In this document: piece by piece, positions 63,928 through 64,000 of the stretch
Numbering within the stretch: position 1 is the first letter of the stretch
Layout of the letters: every line of letters starts with the position of its first letter
Source of the DNA: Bacillota bacterium
Lineage (GTDB): Bacteria > Bacillota > Clostridia > Lachnospirales > Lachnospiraceae
NCBI GenBank assembly: GCA_023439505.1
Contig: JAEXNR010000057.1
Coordinates: 115,166 to 179,165, forward strand
Length of the DNA stretch: 64,000 nt
Reading direction: 5' to 3'
The notes under the pieces: model-generated
The model's database searches: none
Seen by the model: only the letters and a program-made list of their open reading frames with translations
What the model was told of the DNA's origin: nothing
Translations under genes and position numbers: made by a program

Positions 63928-64000
63928 AGGTCAAGCCCTCGACCTATTAGTAACAATCAGCTGCATGTGTTACCACACTTCCACCTTTGTCCTATCTACC
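63928..64000 (-). rRNA. 23S ribosomal RNA, 3' end (partial)
   Basis: Minus-strand sequence here ends GTTACTAATAGGTCGAGGGCTTGACC, the conserved 3' terminus of bacterial 23S rRNA (the strand that pairs with its 5' end). Only the last 70-odd bases are in the window; the gene continues past position 64000. The exact 3' end is estimated at 63928. Confidence 0.9.

Overview
The window looks like chromosome of an anaerobic, spore-forming member of the Clostridia, most likely a Lachnospiraceae relative of the Lachnoclostridium/Anaerocolumna type. The evidence is low-GC coding DNA with strong AAGGAG-type ribosome binding sites, spore genes (alpha/beta SASP, ylbJ, gerW/ytfJ), acetate fermentation genes (pta-ackA), a GH94 glycoside phosphorylase, and gene order. 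Several blocks match the Bacillus/Clostridium core order: ruvA-ruvB; rpmB-yloU-yloV-recG; and rsmD-coaD-ylbJ-tmcAL(ylbM)-yceD(ylbN)-rpmF. Most genes are on the minus strand. The minus-strand 3' end of a 23S rRNA gene closes the window at the right edge.

Layout. 0-8 kb: U32 peptidase (cut by the edge), zapA, ruvB, ruvA, a small YvyF-like Zn/HTH protein, an unusual fusion of a CmpB-type membrane domain with cardiolipin synthase, and a YprB-like exonuclease. 7.4-19 kb: the ylb-type housekeeping block (rpmF, yceD, ackA, pta, tmcAL, pepF, ylbJ, a coiled-coil protein, coaD, rsmD), SASP and citrate synthase. 19.2-28.8 kb: a same-strand cell-surface block holding a stand-alone CmpB protein, an L,D-transpeptidase with Ig-like repeats, two large GT-C-like membrane proteins, two GT2 glycosyltransferases and UDP-galactopyranose mutase. 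It separates recG from the rsmD block and is the clearest accessory region. 28.8-36.4 kb: recG, a plus-strand GntR/ABC operon (YtrA type) with a clear promoter, a DUF1653 protein, FakA/YloV, Asp23/YloU, a 45-residue membrane microprotein and rpmB. 36.5-43 kb: gerW, a DUF2953 protein, two unrecognised proteins, a rhomboid-fold protein lacking the catalytic serine motif, CorA behind a leader of about 200 nt, and a LysM protein. 43-60 kb: a 1411-residue tandem 2-hydroxyacyl-CoA dehydratase activase/dehydratase-like protein, a CPBP protease, an APC permease, a TPR/CHB_HEX/LRR membrane protein, ung, hisF-hisH, a zinc-ribbon membrane protein next to a CheW-like protein, and the GH94 phosphorylase. 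60-63.5 kb: small, mostly unrecognised genes, an adenylate-kinase-like P-loop protein and a GNAT acetyltransferase, then tandem terminators of the rRNA operon.

How the parts work together. Pta-AckA makes ATP and acetate, and the adjacent TmcAL consumes ATP and acetate to modify tRNA-Met. RuvAB, RecG and Ung handle DNA repair and recombination. Glf, the GT2 enzymes and the GT-C-like proteins probably build a galactofuranose-containing surface glycan (inference). The most unusual items are the CmpB-cardiolipin synthase fusion, the one-chain dehydratase activase with two matched cysteine pairs, the pair of GT-C-like proteins around glf, the corA leader RNA, the zinc-ribbon/CheW pair, and a symmetric nested hairpin at 48.56 kb. 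No insertion sequence, prophage, CRISPR array or tRNA gene was seen.
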